In this document: piece by piece, positions 31,620-44,775 of the stretch
Numbering within the stretch: position 1 is the stretch's first letter
Layout: each line of letters starts with the position of its first letter
The notes under the pieces: model-generated
What the model was told of the DNA's origin: nothing
What the model saw: the letters and a program-made list of their open reading frames with translations, nothing else
Database searches by the model: none
Position numbers and translations under genes: made by a program
NCBI GenBank assembly: GCA_964017065.1
Contig: OZ024788.1
Span: forward strand, 13,845,452-13,909,451
DNA length: 64,000 nt
Direction: 5' to 3'
From: Haliclona indistincta
Taxonomy: Eukaryota > Porifera > Demospongiae > Haplosclerida > Chalinidae

Positions 31620-32171
31620 TCTTTTAAGGATGAAGATTTAAGCAGAAAATAACTCTAATAGCTGCCTTATGTAATATAGCCTTAAAAATGATGATTCATT
31701 GTTTATTTTTCTGAAAGTAGAAAAGACAAACAATGTTTCAATAAACGTCATATTGCGTAAAATAAACACATGTGCTGATGAATGTGTATGTAATCATTCT
31801 TTGTGTGAAAGATTGTAAAATGTATGTATTACTGTTGTAAATAGGGATATTCCACTTTAGTGTATAGTTCCAATCTTTACTATACTGTAGTTGCAATCAG
31901 TTGAAGTTCAGGATATATATAGCTCAAAGGTCAGGTTAAATCACCAATGAATGGGTGCTAAGAATCATACCAATGCCTATGTATATATAACAAGTACAAG
32001 TACCTTCACTTTCATTATGCACTATATATAATAGGCTTCATTTATCCATAGATAGTATAGTAATAGTATAGTATACTACGCTATCTGTGATTTAACAAAC
32101 ATCCTACAAGTGTGACTGTATATAAGCAACACCATCACCCACTGGTCATCAGTCACTATAGCTATAGAATC
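31620..32171. other. Spacer with poly(A) signal and TATA box
   Basis: AATAAA at 31740-31745, one unit of the 62-bp repeat that is triplicated in copy A, and tatataag at 32119-32126 46 bp before the next ATG. Confidence 0.6.
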
Positions 32172-33442
32172 ATGGCAACTTCAAGTACTGCAGCAGTAGC
32201 ACAAGAAGGATATCTCCACAAGTTAGGTGAGGACTATTATGCTGTCACTGCATTATAATAGCTATAATAAAATTAATATTATATAGCCATTTGCTCCTGT
32301 ATAAATTGCAAGGAATGTGCTGCTGGGTGCATGCATGTAACTGGTTTTATAACCATTTTTCTACAGGAGCCAAAAATCCAACATGGAAGAAGCGTTATTT
32401 CAAATTGGCAGGAGATGAATGCAGCTATTTGAAGACGCACACCAGTGAAAAGACCAAAGGAGACTTCAAACTGACCAAAGCTAGAGGAGTGAGAAGGAAG
32501 GAGGAGTGCTGGGATAAAGTGGACTGGCCTCGTAAAGTAGGTGATGACCGCTGCTTTGCGGTGTCTACTGAAGAAAGGACGTATTACTTTTATGCTGACA
32601 GTGAAAAGAGTGCAAGGTACAACATTCATTGGTGATTTAACCTGACCTTTGAGCTATATATTATATCCTGAACTCTACTGTATAGTAAACAGAAGTGAAA
32701 AATCCCTATGTATATTCATACTGTCGTATGTCACTAGTATTGCTAGTTGGAGAGGTCGTATACATTGTATTTGGTCAAAATACATCAACAAAATTAGGTT
32801 GGAAGCAATACAGTTATGGTTGAAGACCATGTTAGTGTCATGTGGTTCACATGTTTGGGTTGCTTATAATGGTGTGGGTTAGCCGTGGGTGTACTGACAT
32901 TATATGATGCAAAAACAAGTGTAATTTCCTGGATAACACTTTTCTTTGATTATACAGAGAATGGAAGGCAGCTTTCAAAAACGCTGTATCTGAGGTAAGA
33001 GATGAAGAAATGGGTGGATAACTGAATGAGTATGAGTGAGTGAGTGAGTGAGTGGGTGAGTGAGTGAGCGAGCGAGTGAGTGAGTGAGTGAGTGTACGTA
33101 CTATTCTATACAGCACAGTACAGCAGCTACGACGAACTGGAAGGAGGATCCTGAGGGTAAACCTGAGTCTACCGGAGAGAAGGCAGCTAAGGGAGCCACT
33201 AAAGTCACAGCTAGGATTGTCAAACTCCTCGTTAAGACAGGACTAGTGAAAGGTCAAGCAGCAAGCGCTCTTGAAGGGGCAGCTGATTTAGCAGAGAATC
33301 AGGCTGACATGGAAGGCAATGCAACATTAGGAGATCGGCTCCGTCATGGCGGTATGAAACATTGTTGTAAAATAGACAATGATTTATGCATATCTACATT
33401 ATACATAATTATTTTAAAGTTGTGTACTAGAGCTAAATCTTC

Positions 33443-33498
<56 letters not shown>

Positions 33499-33530
33499 TC
33501 TCTCTCCCTCTCTCTCTCCCTCTCTCCCTC

Positions 33531-33588
<58 letters not shown>

Positions 33589-33908
33589 TCTCTCTCCCTC
33601 TCTCTCTCCCTTTCTCTCTCCCTGTCTCTCTCTCTCTCTCTCTCCATCTCTCTCTCTCTCCCTCTCTCTCTCCCTCTCTCTCTCTCTCTCCCTCTCTCTT
33701 TCTCTCCCTCTCTCACTCCCTCTCTCTAGCTGGTGATGTAATTGGTACAGTAGGAGAATGTGTGGATAATGATATAGCCAGTGCAGCAACAGGAATGGTC
33801 AAGGACCAGTTGCAGGCTGACAAGGATGCCTCCATTGGAGACAGAGTGGGCAAGGCAGTGAAGGGAGGAGCTAAAGTCGCTGGAGCAGGAATAAAACAAG
33901 CTCATTGA
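32172..33908 (+). CDS. PH-domain repeat protein type 3, copy B (252 aa)
   Basis: Exons 32172-32226, 32367-32616, 32958-32994, 33114-33351 and 33730-33908 (759 nt, in frame). Same layout as copy A at 16313. It differs by two extra N-terminal residues (STAAVAQEGYLHKLG), a one-residue shorter PH loop (DECSYLKTHTSEKTKGDFKL) and scattered substitutions, for example DDRCFAVST for DECCFGVST. Both copies look functional, so they are young paralogues. The final intron contains a 290-bp CT/CCCT tract directly before the acceptor at 33728-33729. Tail-to-tail with receptor copy 2. Confidence 0.85.
33434..33727. repeat. Expanded (CT)n/(CCCT) tract at the last acceptor of PH type 3B
   Basis: About 290 bp of pyrimidines, against about 60 bp in copy A (17587-17649) and about 120 bp in copy C (49653-49773). 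Confidence 0.97.
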
Positions 33909-34147
33909 ATGCATGACCAAAAATTAATATCATTGCAGAAACTCAAAATTTTATGCAGTCAGTTTGTGATCTTTGTACAGAATAGAATTAAAAGTTTTAT
34001 TCAAAATGCACCACTTTAATTACTTGGAATTCATGATCAAATACGTGTAATTATGTGTGAGCATACAATTAAAAAGAAAAACAAGAACAAGGTAGTTTTA
34101 GTATTTGAAACGCAAATCGATTTTTTTAAAGGCTAGCTAATACAAGT
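33909..34147. other. Convergent 3' flank between PH type 3B and receptor copy 2
   Basis: AT-rich, homologous to 17831-18185. No gene is seen. Confidence 0.6.
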
Positions 34148-36781
34148 TCACAAATTAAACAGTAGTGGTTCTCTTGCTAACAGCACTGGAGAGGAAGACT
34201 CATGCTCTTCATGAGGATGGGGAAACTCCAGTACAAACTGATGCTGTCCTCTATGTGAGCCATACACTATTGATGGTGGTGATCCTAAATAAGGTCTGTC
34301 CTCTTCATCATCTTCATCTGCTGCCACCTGAGGCACTTCGATATACTCTGGTCTATCTCTAAACCCTAGCCTTCTCTTCATCTTCTTGAGGTCAAAGTTC
34401 CACCAGAGATGCATTGCCATGGTGACAAGACAGACAACAAAGGACAGACAAACAGAGACAATGGTTGCTATTTGATAATCCTTAGACTCAAGAGAAACAG
34501 TAGCCAGACTAACAGTGGTCAGAAGAAATAAATTAAGAAGATAGAAGACTTCAAGCAAGCTAACATAAATTTTCTTATAAACACTATTTGTGAAAGACCA
34601 AAATGTGAGAATACCCACTACAATGGAAGTGATGATTGAAGCATTGATGACAGCCAATCCTCCTGAAGTGAAGGAGAATGTCACAGTGACAGTCAGTCGC
34701 ACCATCAGAGTCACTCCTGTCCAGAATCGATACTTATCTTTGTAAGGTCCTCCATAAGCATCCAACAGTGGCTTGAACTTTGTCACAGGATTCCACCTGC
34801 AGTGCTCTGGGATACACTTGTGACTGTACCTCTCCAGCAGAGGAGCACACAGCACTAAAACAGGATAAGCCAGTCCAATGACCAGGACACCAAAGGAGAC
34901 AACTACCAGAATAAGGTGTTTACCACTGCCATACTCAATGTTCCCATCTACACTCCACACTGTCAGTAGACTGTCATTGCATGGCAGCCGAGACATGGAA
35001 AGAGCATTAGTGACTGTGAGTAGGATTTTAGTGTAGGACATGAGAAACAGTGTAGCTAGTGCTGGGACAGCATGAGAGCCACACAACCTGCAAAGCCACA
35101 CAGAGTAGCGACAGCCCACAATAATACCACCCATGAGCAGGAACAGGTAAGCAGGAAAGACAAACTGTAGCCAAGTGTTCCAGTAGCCATCCAGTCCATC
35201 AAACAAGCACACTTCAATACCCAGGTCAAGGTTCAGCCATGAGATGAACTGGCTTACCACTGGAACGCTACCATTTGGGAAGAAGAAAGCTTCATTGAGC
35301 TTCACCATATTAGCATAGAACAGTAGTCCATTGATAGTTCCGACAGAGACACTAAAGTTGAGGAACATCAGCACAGCCACCAACACTATGCCAGCGAGGG
35401 CAAACACTGGCAACAAGAAAAGATACCAGTTAGAGCAAGTATCACAGTGGTTGGATCCCAGCATGATACTAAGGTGAGACTGGCATTGTCCACAGAGTAT
35501 ACCTGTTCTATTGGCCACACACTGACGATCTGGTGCCATGATGTCAAATGAGACATTGGATCGATTGCAGTAGTCAAAAGGACAATTAGTAGCACCTGTT
35601 ATACACTGAGTGTTGTTGATGTAGCCAAACCAGCTGTTGCCTTGTCTTAAGAACCTAAAAGGTGTGGCTGACAGATTGCATCGAACATTGCTAGTGTCCA
35701 AGAATCGCTCACAATGACACTGTCCTGAGATCTGAGAGAATTTCCACTCCAATAGACACACCTAAACCTTGTACTACATTCTTCACTCTGATATCAACCA
35801 GTGCTGTTGTTGAGGATGTGTTCTGCAGGAGAATGTGGAGCTGGAAACAGTTAGTGGTCTCATAGTTTTTTCCATAGGTTTGAACTAGTGTTGCATGTTG
35901 AGCAGTGACCTGCACATCACCAGGACTTGTACCACCATAGTATCCTACTGTTGCTATTGATGTGTTGATCTCTAGTCCTGGATATGTTTGTATGTGATGG
36001 GCCCTATCAGAGCAGTCTGGTAAGTTAGTGGTGGTGTTACAGAAGCAGACCATGATGGGGTCAGAGGACATGGAGGAGAGTCTGTCAGTGTTACTGAAAT
36101 GAAGATGTTTCATGAGAGGAGTGTCAAAGTACCATGAGGTTTCATTGGGATGACCTACATGCGGTACATGTGAGCCATGAGTGATATCACAACCCATCAA
36201 TACAGCACCATACATATCGCCGCCTCCTTTTTGTGCTTTGTTTCCTGAGAATATTAATTTACTAATATTTTGGATTGTACATGGAATAGTCGTAAAAATA
36301 GACATTAGCTGTGAAGCAAGCAATGAAGATGTCAGTCGAATCGCAACCGTACTTTTTATTTCCAACGGAAGTGGGCGTGTCCAGCAATTCATGGTCGTTT
36401 TTGCTTGCATGGAGTCGCTGAAGTTCCTTACCTGTACAGATCTTTTTGGCTACCTTTGGCGACTAAATACTGGCTAAAATGTTCTCTCGTACCTGGTTAA
36501 TTCTTTTTCAAACGTTAGTGACAGGAAACTACTATCTTAATAGTGAAAAAAACGGCCGAGAAGCATTCGTACTAGGTGCGCGACGAAGCGGATGTTCTGA
36601 TAAAAACTAGCTGTCATGTTTGTCAGGTAAGCGGGAACACAGATTTTATTATTTGTACGTATTCTTTGATGCTTTGTGCACTTCTCTAGGAAGTTTTATG
36701 GATACACCTTTGTTGAAACGGAAGTGTACCTAAAGAGAAGGTGACTAACTAGTAGTAAACGAAGTTGTAATAGGTCAAAAG

Positions 36782-37117
36782 TTAACATTTCATCCTTAGG
36801 GATCCATCTTCATCATCGATGGTGTCGGAGACTGATGATGCTGTCTGTGGCTGATAAATTGGTATGTTAACGCACCCTTGACACTCACAACCAGGACCAC
36901 AATAGTCACCCTTTTCATTTGCATCGATTGCTCTTTCATCCTTTTTACAAGCACAACCTTTTATAAGAAAGTCAATTGTTCCTCTTATTTCGTCTGGGTC
37001 CTCCCAGTCAATTGAATAAGCACCATCAGTGTCCTTTGTCCAGCCATGTTGTGTAGCTCGTAGCTTGTTGTGAAGTAGGTCGTTCATGATATCACCCGCT
37101 TTCTCGATTACATGCAT
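36782..37117 (-). CDS. Element-borne ORF with CXC (tesmin/TSO1-like) cysteine motif (111 aa)
   Basis: The start given is the first ATG of the open frame, and an upstream exon is possible. The middle reads WEDPDEIRGTIDFLIKGCACKK, and then CGPGCECQGCVN, the C-x-C-(x)n-C-G-x-x-C-x-C-x-x-C-x-N pattern of CXC domains, which bind DNA or zinc. It lies inside the 36333-38559 element. An acidic C-terminal tail follows (SDTIDDEDGS). It is probably the 3' exon of a larger element protein. The role is unknown. Confidence 0.5.
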   Translation of the reverse strand: MHVIEKAGDIMNDLLHNKLRATQHGWTKDTDGAYSIDWEDPDEIRGTIDFLIKGCACKKDERAIDANEKGDYCGPGCECQGCVNIPIYQPQTASSVSDTIDDEDGSLRMKC

Positions 37118-37425
37118 TTTTTATCATTGCTAGTATTGTTGCATATTATGGTTGTTGTGAGCTTCCAAGAGCCCATGATAAGCTAACAAGTATGTCGCCA
37201 CCTTTTCTAAGCAACATTGTACCGAACTTATGGTGTACACACTTGCACATCATGTATGGGTGTTTGTAAAGTAGTAGCTGATGGATGTAAATTTGATTGT
37301 TGTCTCACCTACCTCTAGGTGAGCTGTTTTGTTTGGAGAGATCCCATGAATTTCAAGGAAGGTTTGGGAAATTTGAGGCAGCAAAACTGCATTGTGATTG
37401 AGAACATGCTCTGCTACAATTATCA

Positions 37426-37707
37426 CTACGCTAAGGTGGTAAGTTTGTCTGTAGATCTATCTGCACAAGTATCTTTCCATGACCCAATGTCCTGTTGCAA
37501 TACCTCATCCGAGCAATTTGTGTCTTTTAAGATATTCAAGTGTATTTTATAGCACCTGTTGCATATCCAGTCTGTTGGCTGTATAGTAATTGTTGTGTCC
37601 ATTATTTCTGTTAATTTTTTGGAAATACGATATGCATCAGGTGAAATTAGAATGTCGATTAAAAGTTGTACTAGGTTTTGGCGTCGCTCCACAAGACGAA
37701 CAAGCAT
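37426..37707 (-). CDS. Element-borne ORF, unrecognised (93 aa)
   Basis: Open frame upstream of the CXC ORF on the same strand. It contains WICNRCYKIH, a possible half zinc-binding knuckle. It may be an earlier exon of the same element protein. Exon borders are not clear. Confidence 0.3.
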   Translation of the reverse strand: MLVRLVERRQNLVQLLIDILISPDAYRISKKLTEIMDTTITIQPTDWICNRCYKIHLNILKDTNCSDEVLQQDIGSWKDTCADRSTDKLTTLA

Positions 37708-40700
37708 ATGGGTAGATATGTCTATACAGTTGTGAGTAGTGTTTCATACATAAATTGCACGGTTCTTCCGGTTCTGTTGATAGCTGTAGGTACTCTCTTA
37801 CTGTGTCTCTAGGTATTGATGTCTATATTAGTATGATTTTACTGTCTTGACTAGTGGCTATGCATTGTGGATGTAAGCATTTACAAAGTGTTGTTGGTGT
37901 GTCAAGTGTTAATTTCCATTTAGGTACGTGGTCTTGTGTGTGAGTGTCTCTTAGCTTCTAATCTATCTCTCTTACAGGTGACGCTGTTGCGTGGCGGTGG
38001 TTCACTCAGATGTATCAACGCATACTCTCTCTCTTCTTCACTCCATCTCTCAAACTTTATCTATAGCCTTCACTTCTGCCACACGAACAGCACTGCTTGG
38101 TCCTTGGACTTTCAGCCATCAAGTCAACAACGTCGATTAATTTACTGTTATAAACATTGCTTATTTCTTTGTGTAACTATTTAGGGAACACAGATTTTTT
38201 TACATCAGCATCAAGTTCAATGTATGTTGTACACATTACAGGTAGTCTGAACAGCAGTACTATCTTGAAACGAAAGTGTACCTAAGTCTAGTAGCTGTAC
38301 TGAAAAACTTACTGTTTGGATATTCGCGATGATTTCTTGGTCTGTGTCAGCTGCTACGACCGCGTGGTTATTTCTACATGTAGTTGAATGATAGGGCTGT
38401 ACTTGTTGTGAATTTTGTTGGTGTATGAAGTAGTATGTGCTGACAGCGAACTGAAATGCGAGCGGACTGCGATTGCCATTTCGCGTGTGCGTGGGCGTAC
38501 CCGTGGAAAATAAATTCCCATTGCCACAATACAATAATTGTACGGTTGCGATTCGACTGATGTTGAAGATGTAGTCACAAATATTCCTCCTCCTTGTTTA
38601 TCAGCAGCATTGTTTATCAGAAGCAACTCTCCATATATCCTAATATAGGATGGAGTTATGAGTGTAATACCAGCTCCGTCTGTGTTTCTATTATTTTGTA
38701 TCACATTGTGTCCACTGAATGTTGCACCAGACTCGACTAGTGTGATTCCAGTCATATTGTTGTCCGATATAATACAAGAGTGAATAGTATCATTGTAACC
38801 AGTTTGATCAAGTGTGATTACTGAGCGACCATCACGATCACCAGTGTTCTTAGAGAATACACAGTTAGTGATGTTCGCCTGGACTTGATACAAGAACACA
38901 ACTGAAGGAACTCCTGAGCTTCCTATAAATTGGCAGTTGTCCATTTGTATTGTATTTCTCTTGTTATTAATATTACTACCAAATTGGGCAAAGCCTATGG
39001 ACTTTAGTTCAGTAAACCTCATGCTAGTATTGGTGAGCTTCACATTACCACAGCAACCTTTGATGACCACACCTTCATCAGAGTGCGCTTCTGAGTATAC
39101 AATTGAATTGATCATTGAGAAATCAATTGTTGATGGATGAATGCCAGTGTCAGTTTGAAAAACAATGTAAAGTTCGAATCCATTATTTCCTATAAGCTCA
39201 GTATTTTCGATTACTATGTTAGCGGCTCGACTTGTAAAGATGCCCATTCCACCGCCTGTGATATTGATGGAAGTTCCATTAGAGAAGACGCAATTACTGA
39301 TCACAATCACAATCACTGGTAGCTTCGCAGAATAGCTTAACAATTGAGCTGCTAAACCTCCTCCATAAAGTGCGGCTTTGTTATGAGATAATGTCAAATT
39401 TTGGAGCACTATATTCACCTTATCGAATTTACCATCAGACACAAAATACATTCCACCTCCATTTTGCAAAGCAGTTCCATTAAAGAAACTACATTCACTG
39501 ACAACAAGTGTCACATGACGTGTCACAAGCTGAGAAAAATATGAGATAGCATTGCCTTGATTCAAACTAACATATATACCACCACCTGACCTGCCTGCTG
39601 CATTATGAGATAATGTCAAACGTTTAAGTAGTATGTTCGCAAATTGAATACTAATATCAAAGAACATTCCTCCGCCATGAAAATTAGCAGTTCCATTAAT
39701 GAAGACACAGTTTCTGACCACAAGGTTCACATGACCATAGCCTTGTATTGCAGTTGATACACCACCACCAGAATGACCTGCAGCATTGTGTGAAAATCGC
39801 AAGTTTGTTAGTGTTATGTTACTTATTAATTGAGCATTAAAGAAAATTCCACCACCATTAACTGTCGCTGTTCCATTAAAGAACGCACAATTCCTCATAA
39901 CAATTGATGAGGAGAGAATTTTAGCAGACATACCTCCTCCATAAACTGCCTTATTATGCCTCGGTGGGCGGAGCCACGAGGCATACAGTAGTCGTGTTGT
40001 GTGTGTGTCATTATGCCTCGGTGGGCGGAGCCACGAGGCATACTGTAATCGCGTTGTCTGTCGTTCTGTCTGTCAGTCAGTCAGTCTGTCTGTTACACTA
40101 TTTTTGCAGCGCACGCTGAACGGTGAGCTCTGAAACTTGCAATAGAGGTAGAACTCGATATTATCTCGGATGTGAACTAGCGAAAGTTCGATACAAAGCT
40201 TCGTTCTCGAGTTATGGCGTGATTTGCCTACTTAGTTTACCGTTGCTGGCGATCTGGACTTCTCCAAAGGCAAAGCTGTTCACAGTTGACTGCCTAGAAG
40301 CTGATAGGTTAGAAATTTACTACAGGATAGCAGCGCAGGTCCAGAGAAATCGTGTAAGCAAGCTATGGAAGCTATCTCGCTCGTGGTATGCGTGTGCTGT
40401 GCTAAACACTGTAGACACGCCCAGTTCAATTGTGGTTAGCACTGATTGGCTTCTGATTGCATAACTAAAGCACTGCTTTGTTGATTGCTGTACAGAAATC
40501 CTGTATACATGCATCTGCAGTTGCTGTGTTTGTGGAATGGTGGATACATAGTGTCATTCCACCGAGGCATCTGCACCTTAGGTGCTATTTTTCTGTCCGT
40601 TGCCGGCATAGCGCATCGCACGCTAAAAACTAAGCGCTGATATCAGCAACACAAGTAGAAATCGCTATTTGCTCGGAACTGTATTGATAAACTGTTGGTT

Positions 40701-40869
40701 CTAAAGCTCCGTTCGTGAGTTATGGCGTGAGATGCTTACCTCGATGGCTGTTCCCGGCTATCTGGACTCCTCTAAAGACAAAACAGTTTACAGCTGACTG
40801 CCTTACAGCTAGTGAGTTCGTTTGTACTACAAAACAGCTTGGTACGTCCGGCGAAATTCTCTCGAAGGC

Positions 40870-41553
40870 CTACATTAGTCTGGTCCCCAGACCCTTCGAA
40901 TGATTGTAAAAAATGCAAAAGAAAGGATTAAAAACGCGAAGGAAAAAATTCGAGGAGGCGGTGAAGGGTCTGGTGCATGGGCTTGAACTCACTCGGAACA
41001 TAGGAATGTTGTGGGCGTGGTAATGAAGTACATTTTTTTAATTTTTGTGGTTATTAGCTCAGTCCTTTTGGAGAAAACTTTCCCTTCTGGTCTTGCATCA
41101 GTGCCACCAATGGAGAGATGCAGACGACGATTGAAGTCTTTGGCGAACGGCCATGGAGCTTGTCAAAAACCAACGGTAGCATGGCGTAGCAAAGCGACTT
41201 TCCATATCCCGTTGGCAAAGCAACGAACACGTCGTTTCCTGACGCAATAGCCCGCACAGCATCTATCTGTTCGCGGCGAACAGATGGATAGCCGAGCGCA
41301 GCAGCAGCACAAGAAATGGCTTCATCAACCATGTTTCACTCAGCTCAGCTTAGTGCACGCCTACAGCGTTCCTGTGGTTGTTAATTGGAAATTCCAGTAC
41401 GCCGGAATGCTGGCGTACTGTTCCGAGTGAGGTCAAGCCCATGCACCAGGCCCTACTTCTCATTCACTTTTCGCTCCACCCCCTTGCCACACCCATTCAA
41501 TTGAACGCTTTGTACGATCCGCTATTGGGCCTGGGGAACCAGGCTAGGCCTAC
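40870..41553. mobile_element. Nested TIR element carrying a RecQ fragment
   Basis: Ends are related by inversion: tagtctggtccccagaccc on the left, and gggcctggggaaccaggcta on the right. A second inner inverted pair is tctggtgcatgggcttgaac / gtcaagcccatgcaccag. It encloses 41054-41332. Confidence 0.6.
41054..41332 (-). pseudogene. RecQ-family DNA helicase fragment (N-terminal motifs only)
   Basis: A 92-residue frame holds motif 0 (GYPSVRREQIDAV), Walker A (LPTGYGKSLCY) and motif Ia (SPLVALMQDQ), in the order seen in superfamily-2 RecQ helicases. It then runs off into KFSPKGLS and stop. The DEAH box, motifs III-VI and the RQC domain are missing, so it cannot be an active helicase. It lies within a TIR-bounded element inside receptor copy 2, consistent with capture of an exon by a mobile element. 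Confidence 0.75.
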
Positions 41554-43213
41554 ATGTACAGCTTGAGCTTGAGCTACAGTAGTTGCTGATGATCTAGAGT
41601 TCTCCGTAGACAAAACTATCCACAGTTGACTGCCTAGAAACTGATAAGTCACAGGATAGCAGCGTATTTCTAAAGAAATTGTGTAAGCAAGCTATGGACC
41701 GTACGCTATCTCGTTCGTGTATGTGCTGTGCCGTGCTCTGCACTCGAATTGAACTTTATAGACACGCCCAGTTGAATTAGTGGTCAGCACTGATTGGCTT
41801 CTGATTGCATAACTATTATACTGCATTGTGATTGCTGTACTTGCTGTACAGAAATTCTGTATAGATGCATCTGCAGTTGCTGTGTTTGTGGAATGGTGGA
41901 TAGTTACTGTACAGGAATTGTGCTATAGCTTGTATAATAGGTGGAGTTTACTGTAGTTAGTGCTGTGTACAATGGAATTTCACCGAGGCATCAGCACCTT
42001 TGGTGCCTAGTTATGAAAGATTTTCAAATGGTTAAAAAATAATTTGCCAAATCCTTGTTGTATGTCCACATGCAACCCTCCTCCATATCTGCTGCAACAC
42101 TTGGTCATGTTGGAGTGTGATAGCTCTAGTGTGTAGCCTGTATTAATGTACTGAGTATCGACAATGCCTACTCCACCACCATACTGGTATTGTGAGGAGC
42201 CACTGATATCACACAATGCTGAATGATAGTAGGAGCAGTTGGTGATTATAGCATTGTTACAATTATGGACAAATAGTCCATATCCTGTCATGTGTTGTAT
42301 TGAATTCTTGAGAAAGTAGACATGGTGGACAGTAGAAAAATTAAACACTACTCCATTGTCCATCATTCCTCCACAGTTGACTACTGTAAGACCTTCAACA
42401 GTGATTTTATGAGACTCTATAAAGTAGAACCCTCCTCCCCCTCTGGTGCAGTTGATAACGACAGTAGACTGCATCACAGTCTCCTCAGCTCCTGCTACCG
42501 GCCACTGACCTTGTCCCTTCAGAGTCAGGTTGTGTATATTACGGACATGTACAAGATCCTCTCTGTCAAAGCTGTGTTCTCCTTCCAAGAAGATGATGGT
42601 GGTGTCAGAGGTGAAGTAGTAGTCAGGCTGGGAGATGTAGTAGGAGAGGTTGTGGCATATCTGGTGTGGAGGACATTGACCAGCTGCATCATCAGCTGTG
42701 ACATAGTAGACATCAGTGGTTGTGAAAGCAGTGGAAGATACAGCCAACAACAGCAGCAACACTAGTAGTGCAGCCATCAGCCGGTCAGCGATCCTACTTC
42801 AAGATTTAAAATTAGCTCAAGAGGAGACGCTATTATCATTGCCGATCGGCAATGATATGTAGGGATGACCTCGAACTAAGATGGCGGCTACTCATGTGTG
42901 AAAATGAGTTTTCGCACATATCTCTACTGTTATACATTTCTACTGCATTTTAACTATCTCTGAGGGAATCTGAAGTTTGAGCGCTTGTAGGAAGTCTATG
43001 AAAGTCACCGGGACTGCTTGCTTGACGACGAAAATCAAGATGGCGACTCTCAGAGAGCCGTTGCCAGATCTTCGCTGTTTTAGCGTGTATCGAGAGTCCA
43101 GACACCTAGGATTGGATCAGACGATTGTTCTGAGCATGAAAATACCTTCGGCGAAGCTGGCAGACGTTTCTAAAGTGGTAAACCGAAATCGCCGCCCACG
43201 CGAATTGTTCATC

Positions 43214-44098
<885 letters not shown>

Positions 44099-44775
44099 CG
44101 GTAAGCCTATCACTGTCCTGAGTTAACGAATGAGTACCAAACCTGCACCATCGCACGTGTATATATCTGGGGTAGTGCACTTACTTCTTAGATAGGCATA
44201 AAACACTACCAGAAGCGAGTAATCCTTGAAAAACATCGTTTTTGGACTGTTACAGCAACTCCAATAATTAACCCTCTTGTCGCTGCTGATCATTGACTCC
44301 GCCCACATCAGTTTTGAAACTGAGCTCGGTTCTCGCTTTCTCTGCGCGCGCTTCAGCGCCCAAGCTAGAGCCTAGAGGTATGAACAAGCAGTATACTATG
44401 CCCTGGGTAACACTGATCTGTCTATGCTGACATCATGACCCACGGCAGGCGCGAACCGGACGACGGTGATGCTACCCGATCTACTAGCTAGCTAGCCAGG
44501 CTACTAAAACACTACACGGCGTAAGCTGTACCCATAGGACCCCTCTGCTGTTGACAACTGGACATTGGTCATTGTAAAAAGCTAGAAGCCTCTGTGATCG
44601 TGATATCGACATCAACATGCCGAAGCCAGCATGGTACTAGCTCACTGTTAGGACTAGGCTTCCAGCCATGATCATATGCATCATAGCTGAGCTGAGTTGT
44701 TAGTGATAAAAGCTAGCATAGAATACAGCTAATAAATTCAAACTGATAGTGATCAAAAAAGTAACAGGAACAAGT

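Larger units (their letters stand above)
36333..38559 (-). mobile_element. 2.2 kb TIR element with ATGT target duplication
   Basis: 20-bp perfect terminal inverted repeats CAGTCGAATCGCAACCGTAC at both ends, flanked by ATGT at 36329-36332 and 38560-38563. It carries a CXC-domain ORF and a second ORF on the minus strand, but I see no DDE transposase. The superfamily is not assigned. Confidence 0.85.
39959..42010. mobile_element. Composite of hairpin-ended elements, TTATG target duplication
   Basis: Flanked by ttatg (39954-39958 and 42011-42015). It starts with ATGCCTCGGTGGGCGGAGCC, folding back on acgaggcata, and this head is repeated at 40013-40042. It ends with caccgaggcatcagcacctt, folding on ggtgcc. 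A similar tail lies at 40558-40590. The inner sequences 40130-40560 and 41590-41970 are diverged direct copies (shared tgattggcttctgattgcat), so two related elements are joined or nested. Confidence 0.75.
34148..42777 (-). pseudogene. Beta-helix/multi-TM receptor-like gene, copy 2, broken by two insertions and a frameshift
   Basis: In gene order: 42011-42777 (signal peptide and first beta-helix part, ending HLKIFHN), insertion 39959-42010, 38560-39958 (beta-helix coils rich in the pattern GGG[IM]-NGT-NC-F), insertion 36333-38559, then 34148-36332 (rest of ectodomain, Cys-rich segment, membrane spans, tail). The two sides of the first insertion join in frame (FHN to KAVYGGGM). A 20-bp deletion near 35737 removes part of ECPIGF and shifts the frame before the membrane region. 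The middle beta-helix is divergent and longer than in copy 3, so copy 2 was a distinct paralogue before it decayed. A third insertion sits in its TATA-like box (42835). Confidence 0.8.

Noticed and set aside
38217..38534. Frames overlapping the right part of the 36333-38559 element
   Set aside because: They cross from element into receptor sequence and have no consistent coding pattern.
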